Below are positions 20,137-63,928 of a DNA stretch of 64,000 bases, piece by piece. The DNA is from Chrysomallon squamiferum (Eukaryota > Mollusca > Gastropoda > Neomphalida > Peltospiridae), in the NCBI GenBank assembly GCA_012295275.1, contig CM022670.1:35699801-35763800 (forward strand), in the 5' to 3' direction. Below the pieces are notes generated by a model. It was not told the origin of the DNA. It saw only the letters and a list, made by a program, of their open reading frames with translations, and searched no databases. Each line of letters starts with the position of its first letter. The stretch's first letter is position 1. The translations under genes were made by a program, and so were the position numbers.

Positions 20137-20477
20137 TACGAGTACCGGACCAATTATCCGGATTCCTTGGGGCCTGAGGCATTCCGGATTTCTGGATTTT
20201 CCGGTTTTCTGGTCCAAGGCATCTAAATACGTAAATAATTAGGCATAAACATTTTAAATTAAAAACATAAAGAAAACTGACGATACACAACTGTGGCGAC
20301 TCGACACGTAAACAGTGCGGCGAGTGAATGAACGCCACACGGCTTGTAAGAGTAGTTCCGGTCTGGTGAAGACAACAAACGCGCGCGCGATCTTTGGAAA
20401 TAGCGTAGGGAAAAAAATTTCAGTCTTCTGGTCTTTCCTGATTTCAGGACGCCGAATAAATTGGTCCGGTACCCGTA
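20137..20477. mobile_element. Pogo/Tigger-like MITE, about 337 bp, with TA target duplication
   Basis: Terminal inverted repeats are visible. The left end reads CGAGTACCGGACCAATT after a TA (20137-20138). The right end, read on the opposite strand, is CGGGTACCGGACCAATT before a TA (20476-20477). Similarity continues inward with a one-base offset (ATCCGG versus TATTCGG). TA target duplication and an ATCCGG-type end fit Tc1/mariner-superfamily pogo/Tigger elements. The interior carries no transposase frame; the short frames across it are incidental. It is therefore a non-autonomous element. Confidence 0.72.
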
Positions 20478-21152
20478 CAACTCTGAAAACAGATGCATTA
20501 CTAAACTATGTTTTCTTGATCAAATTAGTAAGCTTACCTCGTTTGTTCTGAAAAAATGTTTTTAGTTATTTTATTTTTGGTCTTTCTTCCCGCTTTTGAA
20601 ACTTCTAGAAATGTACAGCAGACGGACATAGTTCATTTTAGATATTATCCTATAGTGGCTACTGTAACAATGGTTAAAGTGAATGTACCTTGTGGAGGTA
20701 CATTGGTAAAAAAATGGGTTAATATTACTGAAGTTGTATTTTGTATTTAGCATTATCTGCCTGACAGAGATAGATAAACAAACAGAGAAACACACACACA
20801 CACACAAATGCATAGAGATAAACAGAAACATATAGATGAAATATAAATTTCAACATAGTCTACGTGTAAAATAAACACTTTTATTTCTCAATGAAACAAA
20901 TAAACAATAAACACCTCACAAATAGTAGGAATATTTAATATCACATTTTCAATAAATAGGAGTGTACAAAATATTTCTAATAATAATTATACATGGATAA
21001 TGAGTAAAAATTCCAAAATGAAGTTCCTCACAGTTAATAACAGGCACAACCAGCATACTTCATAGATAAATAATAAATGATAAAATGCATATTCTTTGGT
21101 TAAGAAAACACGACGAACATAGGCTTTTGTGACTTAATTTAGGCAGTGTTCA

Positions 21153-21197
<45 letters not shown>

Positions 21198-21949
21198 TAT
21201 GATTATTATTATTATTATTATTATTAATCGTCGTCATCATCACCATAATATATTAATAAATCAAATGCATAATGTTGAAAGTGATACATTTTTTTTTTTT
21301 GGATGATAAAGATCACATTTAATATAATATTTTTCTATCCGATAAACTATACTTTTACAAATAAAATTATTACTAATCAGCAATTCTGAATAATGATTTA
21401 CCCGTAAAATAACTGCTTTTGAGATCAGCGATGGAGAATCTTTGTTCTAAATAAGGTTTTTTGGTAACCTTTTTTTTTCTTATATTACTGTAAATATATT
21501 AGACTGTTGGTTATTACTTGGTCTACTACTGTATGTTAATCTGCTTGCAAGCATACACATTTTAAATGTAACAAACAGAGATTGATGGCTTTGAACCTTA
21601 AAACAGTGATTCTAAAAAATGAGTCATTCTAATTGTGAAATTAACGATGATTTTAAAAACTATGTACATCAGTTGCCATACTGTTTTTGCAGTAAACTTT
21701 AATTTCAAATTATTCATGAACTTAGAATATCACGTTTGTTTCACTTTTGTTAGTCCTTATAATTTACATTTGCATTAAAGGACACTTTACAAACAAAAAA
21801 CATGTGAAACTTGTACGTAAAAAAATGCTTATAATTATAGATTTATTATTTCATTTTTATTAACAGTTAAAAGTGGCAGAGATTATCTGCTAATTATTTA
21901 GATTGGCACTTAAGAATTTGGAATAAATATGAAAAACTGTTTTCTCGAC
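20478..21949. other. Intergenic DNA with an (AAT)n/(ATT)n inverted pair
   Basis: Mostly AT-rich DNA without a recognisable gene. At about 21155-21226 an (AAT)n array is followed by an (ATT)n array, which together form a long perfect-type palindrome. Poly(T) lies at 21291-21300. The region may include the distal 3' UTR of the EGF-CFC gene, whose stop codon is at 22556 on the minus strand. Confidence 0.5.
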
Positions 21950-22380
21950 TGTATTTTCTCTTTTGCTCTGACGCATTTTCTCATTTACTCTGTCGCATTT
22001 TCTCTTTTACTCTATCGCATTTTCTCTTTTACTCTATCGTATTTTCTCTCTCACTCTGCCGCATTTTCTTTCACTCTGCATTTTTTCTCTTTATTTTCAC
22101 GTATTTTCCGTTTTATTCAATCGCATTTTCTTTCTGTCGTATTTTTCTCCTTATCAGGCGTATTTTCTCTTTTTCTTTGTCTTTCTTCGCATTTTCTCTT
22201 TTCGTCTTTTTTTCTCTGGAGCATTTTCATATATTCTACATATTTTTTCGTTGTTGTCGCTTTTTTCTTTACTCGTCGCATTTTCTCATTTTCTCTGACG
22301 CATTTTCTCTTCACATCGTATTTTCTTCCTCTAATACATTTTTTTTTACTTCGGTCTTCGCATTTTCTCTCTTTCTTATT
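21950..22380. repeat. Degenerate ~22-bp minisatellite near the 3' end of the EGF-CFC gene
   Basis: A unit close to CGCATTTTCTCTTTTACTC plus about three bases is repeated roughly twenty times. The first five or six copies (21970-22070) are well kept; later copies vary in length and sequence. The CGCATTTTCTC core recurs throughout. The array makes long pyrimidine-rich open frames on the plus strand (for example 21929-22459), which I regard as repeat artefacts. It starts about 175 bp past the EGF-CFC stop codon and is probably in that gene's 3' UTR or just beyond it. Confidence 0.85.
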
Positions 22381-22555
22381 TACTTCAACGTGTTTGTATT
22401 ATATACACCATCCAGTAACAAAAGTATTTAATTACAGGCAGCAATTTGATCGCTTTTAGCGACATATGGAATGCACCGGGGAAGATATTTAGCCTCCTCT
22501 TGGGAGATAGAAGTCTATATTGCACATTAAGCTGGGAGAAAGGTGACAGTTCTTC

Positions 22556-34884
<12,329 letters not shown>

Positions 34885-35100
34885 CAGTAAGGTAACTGTT
34901 AATACGTTATGTTTCTCCAGTTCGATGTGTATATCCACAGCTGACCTATACGGTATTCCCCAAGAAAACGAGTACTGTTTACCCTCGGCTCTCAGTTATA
35001 TTTATCTCTCACGTGCCGCGCGATAAATAAAGCTTCCCCCAAAACCACGAAAGCTCGCTGTTGATTGGTCGCTTGTGTCACGTGCCTTCGCGGCTATTGA
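34885..35100 (-). promoter_or_regulatory. Candidate promoter of the EGF-CFC gene
   Basis: Upstream of the start codon on the minus strand lie an AT-rich ATAAATATA motif (about 34996-35004), two perfect CACGTG E-boxes (35010-35015 and 35079-35084) and an inverted CCAAT box (ATTGG at 35064-35068). Composition is GC-richer than the flanks. The motifs are seen directly; the transcription start and regulators are unknown. CACGTG is bound by several bHLH factor classes, so no single regulator is implied. Confidence 0.4.
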
Positions 35101-35410
35101 ACAGGGTGGGAACTGAGGAACTCCCACCGAGAATTGCAGGTGTCGTAAACCGTTTATGACAGGTATGAGCAAACAATGCAGTTCGGCGGAATCCACCGAC
35201 GTGCCAGCCTTGTAGCGATGGCATTTCCAGTCGCTGGATGCTTTGATTCCTGATCAGTTTACCTCGATGACTGAGTGTTATGTTAATAAACCGCTGAACT
35301 GCCGGGTGACGTACAGACTGCAAAGACGTTTTACGATCTGAATGAAAGAACGAAGCACAGCGTGCGTTGCGGCTTAGAGTTGCGTAACTACACGGTGTTT
35401 TAACTACCAT
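35101..35410. other. GC-richer, repeat-free island upstream of the EGF-CFC gene
   Basis: About 300 bp of balanced composition with CpGs adjoins the candidate promoter. The 110-codon minus-strand frame at 35078-35410 reads into the promoter and has no family signature. It is probably promoter-proximal or 5' non-coding sequence and not a protein gene. Confidence 0.35.
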
Positions 35411-35748
35411 TTCAACCTTACTTTGTGTAAAAGATTTTTTTTTTTTTGTCTTAAAAAAGGAGCAGCAAATCGTAAAGGAAAATGAATTTATTGTAAATAG
35501 ATTTTAAAATTAATGCAGTTTTTAATAAATGTGTGATTTCGTATACATTTTTTTTTTTTTTTTTTTTTTAAAGGAAACGTGAGTGAGCTTCGGTAGATTT
35601 TTAAATAAAAATAAAGCTTCATGAGGTACTACAAATTGATTTTTCCTTTTAATGCTAGTAATAACTTAAGAAATACTTTAACTGGACTTCATTGGGATAT
35701 AGATACAGGCTCATATTGTTTTAATTATGTCAGTTTATTTATAGTTAC

Positions 35749-35751
<3 letters not shown>

Positions 35752-35831
<80 letters not shown>
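35752..35831. repeat. (GA)n microsatellite
   Basis: A perfect GA run of about 80 bp; it generates the Arg-Glu repeat in a plus-strand frame that is not a gene. Confidence 0.95.
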
Positions 35832-35833
<2 letters not shown>

Positions 35834-36139
35834 ATTTCTTTAATCCCTAATTTGTAATAGAATAAACACATTATTCAACGAAAGGTTGTCAGAAATTTAT
35901 GCTCCGTTGACAACCTCTAAGCATATTTACTTCTTAATCTGATGTGATGGTTCAACAAATATTTGTTTCTTTGTTCAACTTAATTAACATGTTGACGTTA
36001 ACCACAATTTGTTTTTTGCCAAAGGCATTTACGAACTACATGTTAAATACCTTGAATACCGTCACAACAAAATATTTTTAGTTTACCCGTAGGTGCAAAA
36101 ATGTATCTGTGACTAAGTGATAACACTGGTGTTATTGTT

Positions 36140-36171
36140 ATTATTATTAATTCTTTTTTATCTGTATAATA

Positions 36172-36205
<34 letters not shown>

Positions 36206-36320
36206 TTTATTATTTCTTTTTTTATCTGTATAATATTTTATTATTATTATTATTATTATTATTTTTATTATTTCTTTTTTTATCTGTATAATATTTTATT
36301 ATTATTATTATTATTACTGT
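36140..36320. repeat. Compound (ATT)n repeat with a shared spacer, three copies
   Basis: Three copies of a ~65-bp unit: TTTTTTATCTGTATAATATT followed by (ATT)n and TTTTTATTATTTC. The non-simple spacer is identical in all copies, so the array arose by duplication of a compound unit, not by slippage alone. Confidence 0.8.
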
Positions 36321-37089
36321 TGTGTTGTTGTTTTTATTATTGCTTTTAATTTGGAGATTATTTATTTCTGTTTTGAAAATTAAAGGTCTTTTTCTTCGTT
36401 TTCTTCTTCTTTCATGCTACAAATTCAGCACCATACTTTCAATTTAAGTGTATCTGCAGGTATAAAAATACTTACACGCGCGCACGCACATATATGCTTT
36501 CGTTGTAGGTATAACAGGCCTCTGTTTAACATCTTTATTTATACCTTTTACCATATTCGTAAAATCACTGGATAACCAAAAAATTCTAACGTTGTAGAAT
36601 CCTCGTATCTCTTCTTGTAAACTTTCTGAATATTTGACTTCGTTTATGATTACTTTGTTCTGTTGATGGAAACGAATGAAATATTTGCAGATGAAATGAC
36701 TAGATTTTCCACAACCCGTTTGTTATCGGAATCTCAAAGTGTTCTTTATCTGCATGTTTCCTTATATACGTTTCTCATTCCACACTATTCAAGCAATGCA
36801 GCTGTTTTCCTTTCCTCCGTTTATTTTCCGCATTACATTAATGAATGTTGGTGTTAAAGGCACCAACAATCACGTCTTATCCGACTGCATCTCATAAATC
36901 CTTTCAAACGACTCGGACAGAATGTTCCATACATTTAGCGTAAAAGTAACTGGATTCCATCGACCTAACACCAGTTGATAAACACGGGTAGGTCATCTCG
37001 ACCTCGTTAGTTCTTCGGTTCTTCAAGACTCCACACGAGTTCTCTTGGCGTTTCATCGCTTGGTCCAGAGTTCTTGAAAGACATTCTGA

Positions 37090-37355
37090 TATCGACCATC
37101 TTCAAACCTTCAAAATATGCATGGGAAGAATATTAGTTTAAAAAAAAAGAGAAAAAAAAAGAAGAAAACCGTCAAATTAATTTTTCGAAATTTGGTTATA
37201 ATCCGGTTGATTAAAAATATCGACCATCTTCAAACCTTCATTCTATTCATGAGAAAAATATTAGTTTAAAAAAAAAAAAAAAAAAAAAAAAATTGTCAAA
37301 GTAATTTTTGTTGAAATCTGGTTGTCAGAGATTCAAAAATCGACAGCCTTCCTGT
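37090..37355. repeat. ~126-bp tandem duplication with a third partial copy
   Basis: ATCGACCATCTTCAAACCTT starts units at about 37092 and 37219, each followed by AATATTAGTTT, a poly(A)-rich stretch, CAAA/GTAATTTTT and a TGGTT segment. A third fragment (ATCGACAGCCTTCC) follows near 37340. Copies differ by substitutions and by poly(A) length. Confidence 0.75.
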
Positions 37356-37677
37356 TTTTACCATTTATATATGTATACCATCAAATGTTAAATATAAAAA
37401 GTAAAATTTTGATATTTGGTTCTTAATGTGAATATCAGATAAACGTAGAAATTTTCCAATAGAAGACGGCTTAAAATAAATAAATAAAGGTATACCACAA
37501 TTATATTTTAAAATGCCTTCTAAAAATCTTCAAATAATCAATTTGCTGAACGTAAATAAACCTTAAAAAAAATGGTTAAAGTCTTTGTTTATATGGAATG
37601 ATTTATGTATTTATGTATTGCGTTGATTGTCTTTATTTTTATTTGTTTTTAATTTTTATTTTTTAAATTTTATATTT

Positions 37678-37681
<4 letters not shown>

Positions 37682-37739
<58 letters not shown>

Positions 37740-37788
37740 ACTTTTTTTTTTTTTTTTTTTGTTTTTTTTTTTTTTGTAGGGTTTTTTT

Positions 37789-37877
<89 letters not shown>
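37682..37877. repeat. (ATT)n, poly(T) and (TC)n compound tract
   Basis: An ATT run at 37682-37737, poly(T) with single G interruptions to 37789, then a perfect (TC)n of about 86 bp to 37877. On the opposite strand this is a long polypurine tract. Confidence 0.95.
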
Positions 37878-37879
<2 letters not shown>

Positions 37880-38201
37880 TGTTTAACTTTCTTCCTTTTT
37901 TTTTCTCATTACTTTTCCTTTTGTTTATTTATCTACAGTTATGAGTACTGGATGTACCTAACCAACTCACGGTAGGTAATGCTACTTAACGTGTTTGTTG
38001 TAACAGCGAAATAACCTTTCTGTTTAGTACGTACGAAAAGCAATTTCACCGTCAGCGTCAAACTATCAGTGCCAAAATGCAGCGTGGGTTGTAAGCAGCA
38101 TGGTGTACGTTAAAAGTACAAGTCACAGTTATTTACTGCATATTCAGCTGTATTTTCGTAGATGGATATACTTGGCCGTGTAGTTGGATGGCTGTGTATG
38201 G

Positions 38202-38202
<1 letters not shown>

Positions 38203-38283
<81 letters not shown>

Positions 38284-38366
38284 ATGTCAGAGAGAGAGAG
38301 AGAGAGAGAGAGAGAATAACTTGCTAGATTAATCATGTAGAGAGAGAGAAACTCTATCTCTCTATC

Positions 38367-38420
<54 letters not shown>
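38203..38420. repeat. (GT)n, (GA)n and (TC)n compound microsatellite
   Basis: (GT)n at 38203-38260 passes into (GA)n, then after AATCATGTAG into (TC)n at 38350-38420. The adjacent GA and TC arms can pair with each other as an inverted repeat. Confidence 0.92.
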
Positions 38421-38421
<1 letters not shown>

Positions 38422-40586
38422 ATGCATGGGGTATGTGCGATAGATACTTTCTTATGAGTGTGAGTGAATGTTTATCAGTTTTGTTATTGTATTTTCTTAC
38501 TTTATAAATTGTAATATCTTAATAATAAAAATAATTCCAAACAAGAATCAACTTTTTTGGGGTTGGTCTGGGACATTTTTAACAAACTTTAATCAGTCAT
38601 GCAGTTTATGAATACATAATACAGCATCCACTAAGTTAATATTAGGCGAGTGTGCTAAAGATTAGAGTGAACAGGCTGATTCATTGGCCTTGCACCTCTT
38701 CAGGTAGTTCCAACTGTACGTTTGTTTCGTGTAGCTGCGTTTTGGGGATGTGAGTATGGCAACTAACAAGTCCGTGAGTTTAACAACTACCACGGAGGCT
38801 GGATTTCTTTACCTTCCATATCTTTTTGTTTCAAGTGATGGTTTGTTCGTCCGTTTCCCTCAATACCCGTGTCTTTGATGTACAGGCCATCTCATGATGA
38901 GATGAAACTTTTGTCGATTGGTTGCTTAATTAGCAGCCTCTTGCGAAAAAAACAAAGCGTATGGTAAGAAACATTACGTTATAGATCTGTGTACATTTCA
39001 ATAGGTGTGTAATTGTTCTGGCGGTGAAATGAAAAGACTAGGAATTTCAATTGTTGTGTCAGAAAAGACAGATCGTTTCTACGGGCATCGAAGACGGGTT
39101 TGTTTACCTGTTAGATAAAAAATAATGTTAATCCTTGTGTTTTGTTCTGGACAAACTAATGTGTGAATTATCATTATATACAGCTGTTTCGTATTTGTAC
39201 ACAGCCAGCATGCTTTGCTGGGATTATACTTGTATGTTTAATTAGACATAATATGAAACAAAAACAAAACGGCGCAAAGTGTTAAAAAAAAAAAGACGTT
39301 TGCAGACAGACAATGATTAGTTCGCTTAATTAATTAGACATAAACTGCTAATGTATTATTCACACTGTTAATGTGTTAATTTTCTTCATGTGCATTATAA
39401 TCAGTATCAAGAATGCTATTCTGCGTGTAGTCATACAGATTATCTTGCAAGCAGAGATTAACATACAAACAGGGCATACGCTCGCGCCTTTTACAATTAA
39501 GTTATCAATTATACCACATTTCTCTGTGTACGAGTCTTCTTGACGTTTAAGTCGACTATCAAAAAACAACAACAACAAAAAAACTGATGTAGATTCAACG
39601 TAAATATTCATTATCTTGTTGATGAAATTAGTCATTTTGGGTGAGCGTGTACTTATTTCATTGCAAACGATAATAATCGTCTACCTTTTTGGTGTTCAAA
39701 AGGGATACATTTTTAATGAATTTTTTTTATACAGAAAACAGATTGAACTTAAACAATAATAAAATTGTAATTCAAAACATACTCTGTTGCATGACAAATA
39801 TAATATTTGAATGAAATAAGTCTGAAATCAGAATTACATGTCGAATAAGTCGATGTGGAATTTTTTCACCTCCATTTGGTGATTCACAAACTCGACAGAA
39901 ACGAAAACTGATTAAATAATTAACAGATTTTTATTTATTATTATTATTTTTTTAATTTAAAGACTTTTTATTAACGCTGGCGATCCCACGCAGTATATTA
40001 TAAGCTGCGTTCTGTTCTTTGAGGTCAAATTACGGTTATCTTCCGAAACCTGTAGTTACCTGATACAAGAGACAACTCTTTAACGTTGAAGATAAGTAAA
40101 TCGCCGTTTGAAATAAGTGGGGTGCGCTGCGAGATTTGTATCTTGCGTGCAGAAGTGAACGTGTTTACAGTTGCTCGTGAAAACTAGAACTGCATCAAAA
40201 GAAAGTACTAGCTATGGCCAGAAAGTCAGATGTATATTTACCTTGATTTACTACATTAAACCAACCAAAGCTCCTTGAGGTGCCCGAATGTTCGGAGGCG
40301 TTTACTGCATACAGATGTGAAAACTTGGTAGCATGTGTCAAAATAAGATGGATGATGAAGATCTGCACACTTCAGTATTCATTTAAACGGTGTGTTGTCT
40401 TCTTTCTGCAGAACTGTCTTCTGTTTAATGCTGTTTTTACGTAGGTCAGAAACTTTATTGTTTAATTCCTGGAACAAAAGTAAAAATTAAATTAAACTAT
40501 TGTCGTTACTACAGATCAGAGCAATACTTCTTTTTTTTTAACAACAAACAAACAAACAAAAACAACATCGTTAAAATTTATAAATT

Positions 40587-40589
40587 AAA

Positions 40590-40637
<48 letters not shown>
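40587..40637. repeat. (AAT)n microsatellite
   Basis: A perfect AAT run in the EGF-CFC/CPLANE1 intergenic region. Confidence 0.92.
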
Positions 40638-40639
<2 letters not shown>

Positions 40640-42227
40640 ATTTTCTAGATATATTATTTTAATGTAGCCAACAAGTTGGGAGAGTGAAATAAAATTGAAT
40701 ATAAATATAATAATTTTTCGTATCTGTTTAACGATTACTAAATATAAAAGAAACGAATTAAAATGTTTTTAGTATGATGTATTTATGTGTGCGTGTATAT
40801 GACTATCCAAGTACAAATATTCAAATATATACATGCATGCAAAATCAGTCATTAATATGTGTGTGTGCGCGTGCGTGTGCATGCGTGCGTGTGAAACGAT
40901 TAACTTCCAAATTATTCTTGCTCTTGCTAGCCTTCATTTTTGTTACAAATAAAAACTCTCTTTACTTGTGTGTATATATACTTTGGCCTATGTGGGAGGT
41001 TCTAATATTTAAAAACGTGAAGATTGTCTTCTTTAAACTTGGAATTAATTATTCACTGTACCAGTCATAATTTTATATTATCCGAGATTCAAGTACGCCT
41101 TCTGTGGACGTACTATCAGGTTTCTGGCGTCTATGTTAAGGCCGAAATTGTCATGTTTTAACATTTACTAGTTTTGAATTTGTTAATTATTTATTCACTA
41201 GCAAATATTTTTCAGGTTATTGTCGTTTTAAATGATTTTTAGAGTTGTTAAAAAAAAAAAAAAATAAATGGTTACATTATAGAAAATAAAAAAATAGAAA
41301 TTTAGTAAAGTGTTTAAAATGCTTTTAAATTGATTTAATAAAAATGATGTTTTTAAAATCGGTAATAAAATCGTTTTTCGAATACTTTTAAAGTCACTTG
41401 TCTTAAGTTGTCTTTTAAAAAAAAAAAATAAACATTTCGCTGGATCGTTACGCTATTTCTAAAATTACCAACACATATGTCAAATAAATGTACGATAAAT
41501 GTCAGGATAATGGGAGGTAACTTGGACTCTGAAGTGGACATTATCAGCAACAGAACATTAGAATTATCTACTAGATCGACAACACATTGTCCGTATCAAA
41601 TAGCGATAGCGTTTTCTGCTTCATTTACTGCCTTCGAAATAATTATCTCGCCTAATTGCGAACCTATCTTGTTTTGATGCGATTGCTATAAGTAGTAATA
41701 ATAAATTTAATTAGCTTCCAAACACCTCGGTTATATCTTATTTGTAAAATATAACTATAAAAAAATATCTGGATATTTTAAATAATTGTAAAAAATGTTC
41801 TCTATATAACGAACCATCCACGCATTCAAAACAAACGAAAGCCGCTGTAGCAGAAATGATTGATCATTATAGAGTAATCTTTCGCTAAAACTTGGTCGCA
41901 ACCCTATATTTTTGAAAGCAGGGATCATTCGTATGTTTGTCCGACCATTAAGTTATCTCCAAGACATTCTTACGATAACCAACATGGTTTACCGTAATCT
42001 CGTAAAGAAATGACTCAATCGGCACCTGTGTCTAATACCAGATGAGGCACACATGCTCAGGATAAACCTCTTCAGAGAACATTAATAGAATGTAATGACG
42101 CAGTGGTTGCATGTCGTTAACGTAACAAAAAGATTTACAGCCAAATGGACTGACCATCTGCATAATAAAAAGCGATGTATATTATTTATTCATTTTGCTA
42201 ATAATTAAGGCGAAAACACGTCATTTT

Positions 42228-42230
<3 letters not shown>

Positions 42231-42304
<74 letters not shown>
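42231..42304. repeat. (TC)n microsatellite
   Basis: A perfect TC run of about 74 bp in the intergenic region. Confidence 0.95.
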
Positions 42305-42307
<3 letters not shown>

Positions 42308-44215
42308 CACAAACATTATTTATTACACAGAGTTCTAGCTCTATCAAAAATAGCTAAACATGACGTCTAACTCTGATACACATACAACTATTTAACTCTG
42401 CTAAGTTTATATTACATGTATTATCAACTCCCCATCGTCTTTAAAAGTAATAATAAAACGTGTTCAGAATTTCGTGAACAAAAGAAGTATTTCCTTTCAG
42501 TGAAAATGTTTCATTAATATGCAAAAGCAACAACTGATTGATGGTGACATTCATTTAACTAGATAAGATCTCGCGTCCGCTTATCTTTTGCACTAAATAA
42601 CTTCCTCAAACAAAACATGGGATGATGGCGTCGTTATATTTACTATACGATAAAGTTATTGGAGCTTAGCATGCTGTTTTATTTTCACAATTATAAATTT
42701 TTAAGAGATAAATAATTAGACTTGTTTGTTTATTTTATTTTAATTATTGTACTGTTTCACAATACTTTTTATTATAAGGAAAGAAAGAAAGAAAAAAAAA
42801 AAGGTAACCATAAAAACTACTATAAAGTTGTTGTTGTTGTTGTTGTTGTTGTTATTGTTTCAAATTAGCTTGTTGATTAGTGCTTTCATGATAAGCTGTT
42901 ATTTTTTTTTTTTTTTTTTTCATTAGTGACCAAAATATTTCCTATTAGGAAACAGGAAAATGATTTAATAATTGTTCTAATGTACCTTAATACATTTAAA
43001 TACCAAAAGTTATGATACGGATTTTTATAAACAGGAAAGAAGATACCAAAGTATTAGATAAATATATGTTGGACAGCACTAGCTGGAATAGTAGTTCAAC
43101 ATAAAACAATTAAACGAGTAAACAGCGAGGATAATTCCTGCAACCCAGCATGCTTCCGGCGACCATCACAATTTGTGAAATATACCCAAAATCTTGAAAG
43201 AGAAAAATGGTTACCAAAAAAAGATGTAAGGGGGAATAGCTCAGCATTCGAATGATGTGTTGTTGTTGTTGGTTAAGCGAAACGATCGTCTTTGATGTGC
43301 ATACTAAGGCTATTTCCCGTTCCAACCAGCCAGTTTCATGAAACAGATGGTTTAATCATTTTTAAAACAAAACAAAAAAATAATCTAAAACAAAATGATA
43401 ATGTTATGTATTGACTTATTATTTCTTAAAAGTGAAACAGACTTCTTGAAGTAAAGCTTGATCGAAACTATGATTAAGGTTGATCGAAACTATCATTAAT
43501 GTTTATTTACACTACCGATTTTATATGTTTTTACGCTGCTCATACTGAAAGCACCTGTTGTACTGCAAACGTGTAAAAACAGTCTAATGTTAAATTTACG
43601 GCGGCACGATGAAACAAGATTTGACATGTAAACAAATCTGAGTATATTCTATATATAAGAATATGTTTATAATAATTTAACTATCTAATAATATTTAAAA
43701 TAAGTCATTATTTTACAACTTTTGGTATTGACAGAAGTTTATTTAATTCGCAGTATTAACGCTATGAGCTAGTTAGCCTTTTTGTGACAGTATATTTTAT
43801 AATCGTGCAATACCTATTTTCGTATCAACAATATTTTCTTCGATGTTTTAAATCTTATCTATACATAAATATTTCTGATAACATAATACATTATTATTTT
43901 AAAATAACAGTTTAAAATATACTTTTTAAACTGTAAAGTTTTGAAAAGTGACAAAATATTGAAACAATCTGCATAATAACGTACTGTTAATGTACATATG
44001 TTTACACTTTACACTACAGTTTCGTTACTATTTAACTCATTTAAATTAGTCTAAGTATTTTTTATCGTTGTTATTTTAATAACTGCTTTTCCCTATGCAT
44101 AAAGACACATACAAAACAAACAACATTATAAGTTTTAACTGTTATTTGCTATTCAAGATCGATCTCAGATACATTCGATTTTATAGATGATGGTTCTGCA
44201 TAATATTTCTTCATA

Positions 44216-63589
<19,374 letters not shown>

Positions 63590-63627
63590 GTAAGCTACGA
63601 TGTATATTATTTTTAAAACGTTGAATT

Positions 63628-63928
63628 GAATTTGGTAAATTACTCGGTAAAATTATAATGTTTTACATTTTTCTTTTGAATATTTCTTTAAATATTTATA
63701 TATGTGTTGTATTGATTGATTAATTAATCATTAGTTACTGTTTTTGTCAGTGGTATTAATATAATTATTAATGGAATGGAATTTGGTAAATTACTCGGTA
63801 AAATTATAATGTTTTACATTTTTCTTTTGAATATTTCTTTAAATATTTATATATGTGTTGTATTGATTGATTAATTTATCATTAGTTACTGTTTTTGTCA
63901 GTGGTATTAATATTATTATTAATGCCAT
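63628..63928. repeat. 151-bp tandem duplication in CPLANE1 intron 27
   Basis: GAATTTGGTAAATTACTCGG begins copies at 63628 and 63779. The two copies are nearly identical over their length, and the second runs into ATT-rich sequence near the window end. Confidence 0.9.

Larger units (their letters stand above)
35411..44215. other. Long repeat-rich intergenic region between EGF-CFC and CPLANE1
   Basis: About 8.8 kb with no supportable gene, lying between two divergently transcribed genes. It holds several of the longest dinucleotide tracts in the window and two sets of local duplications, listed separately. GC-richer, non-repeat patches at 36880-37100 and 38640-38960 could be regulatory or old transposon DNA. 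The 5' UTR and promoter of CPLANE1 must lie near its right end, but no motif was assigned there. Confidence 0.5.

Noticed and set aside
21929-22459. 176-codon plus-strand frame rich in Phe, Ser and Leu
   Set aside because: Entirely explained by the pyrimidine-rich 22-bp minisatellite.
35078-35410. 110-codon minus-strand frame in the GC-richer island
   Set aside because: Overlaps the candidate EGF-CFC promoter and shows no recognisable motif; higher GC alone lengthens chance frames.
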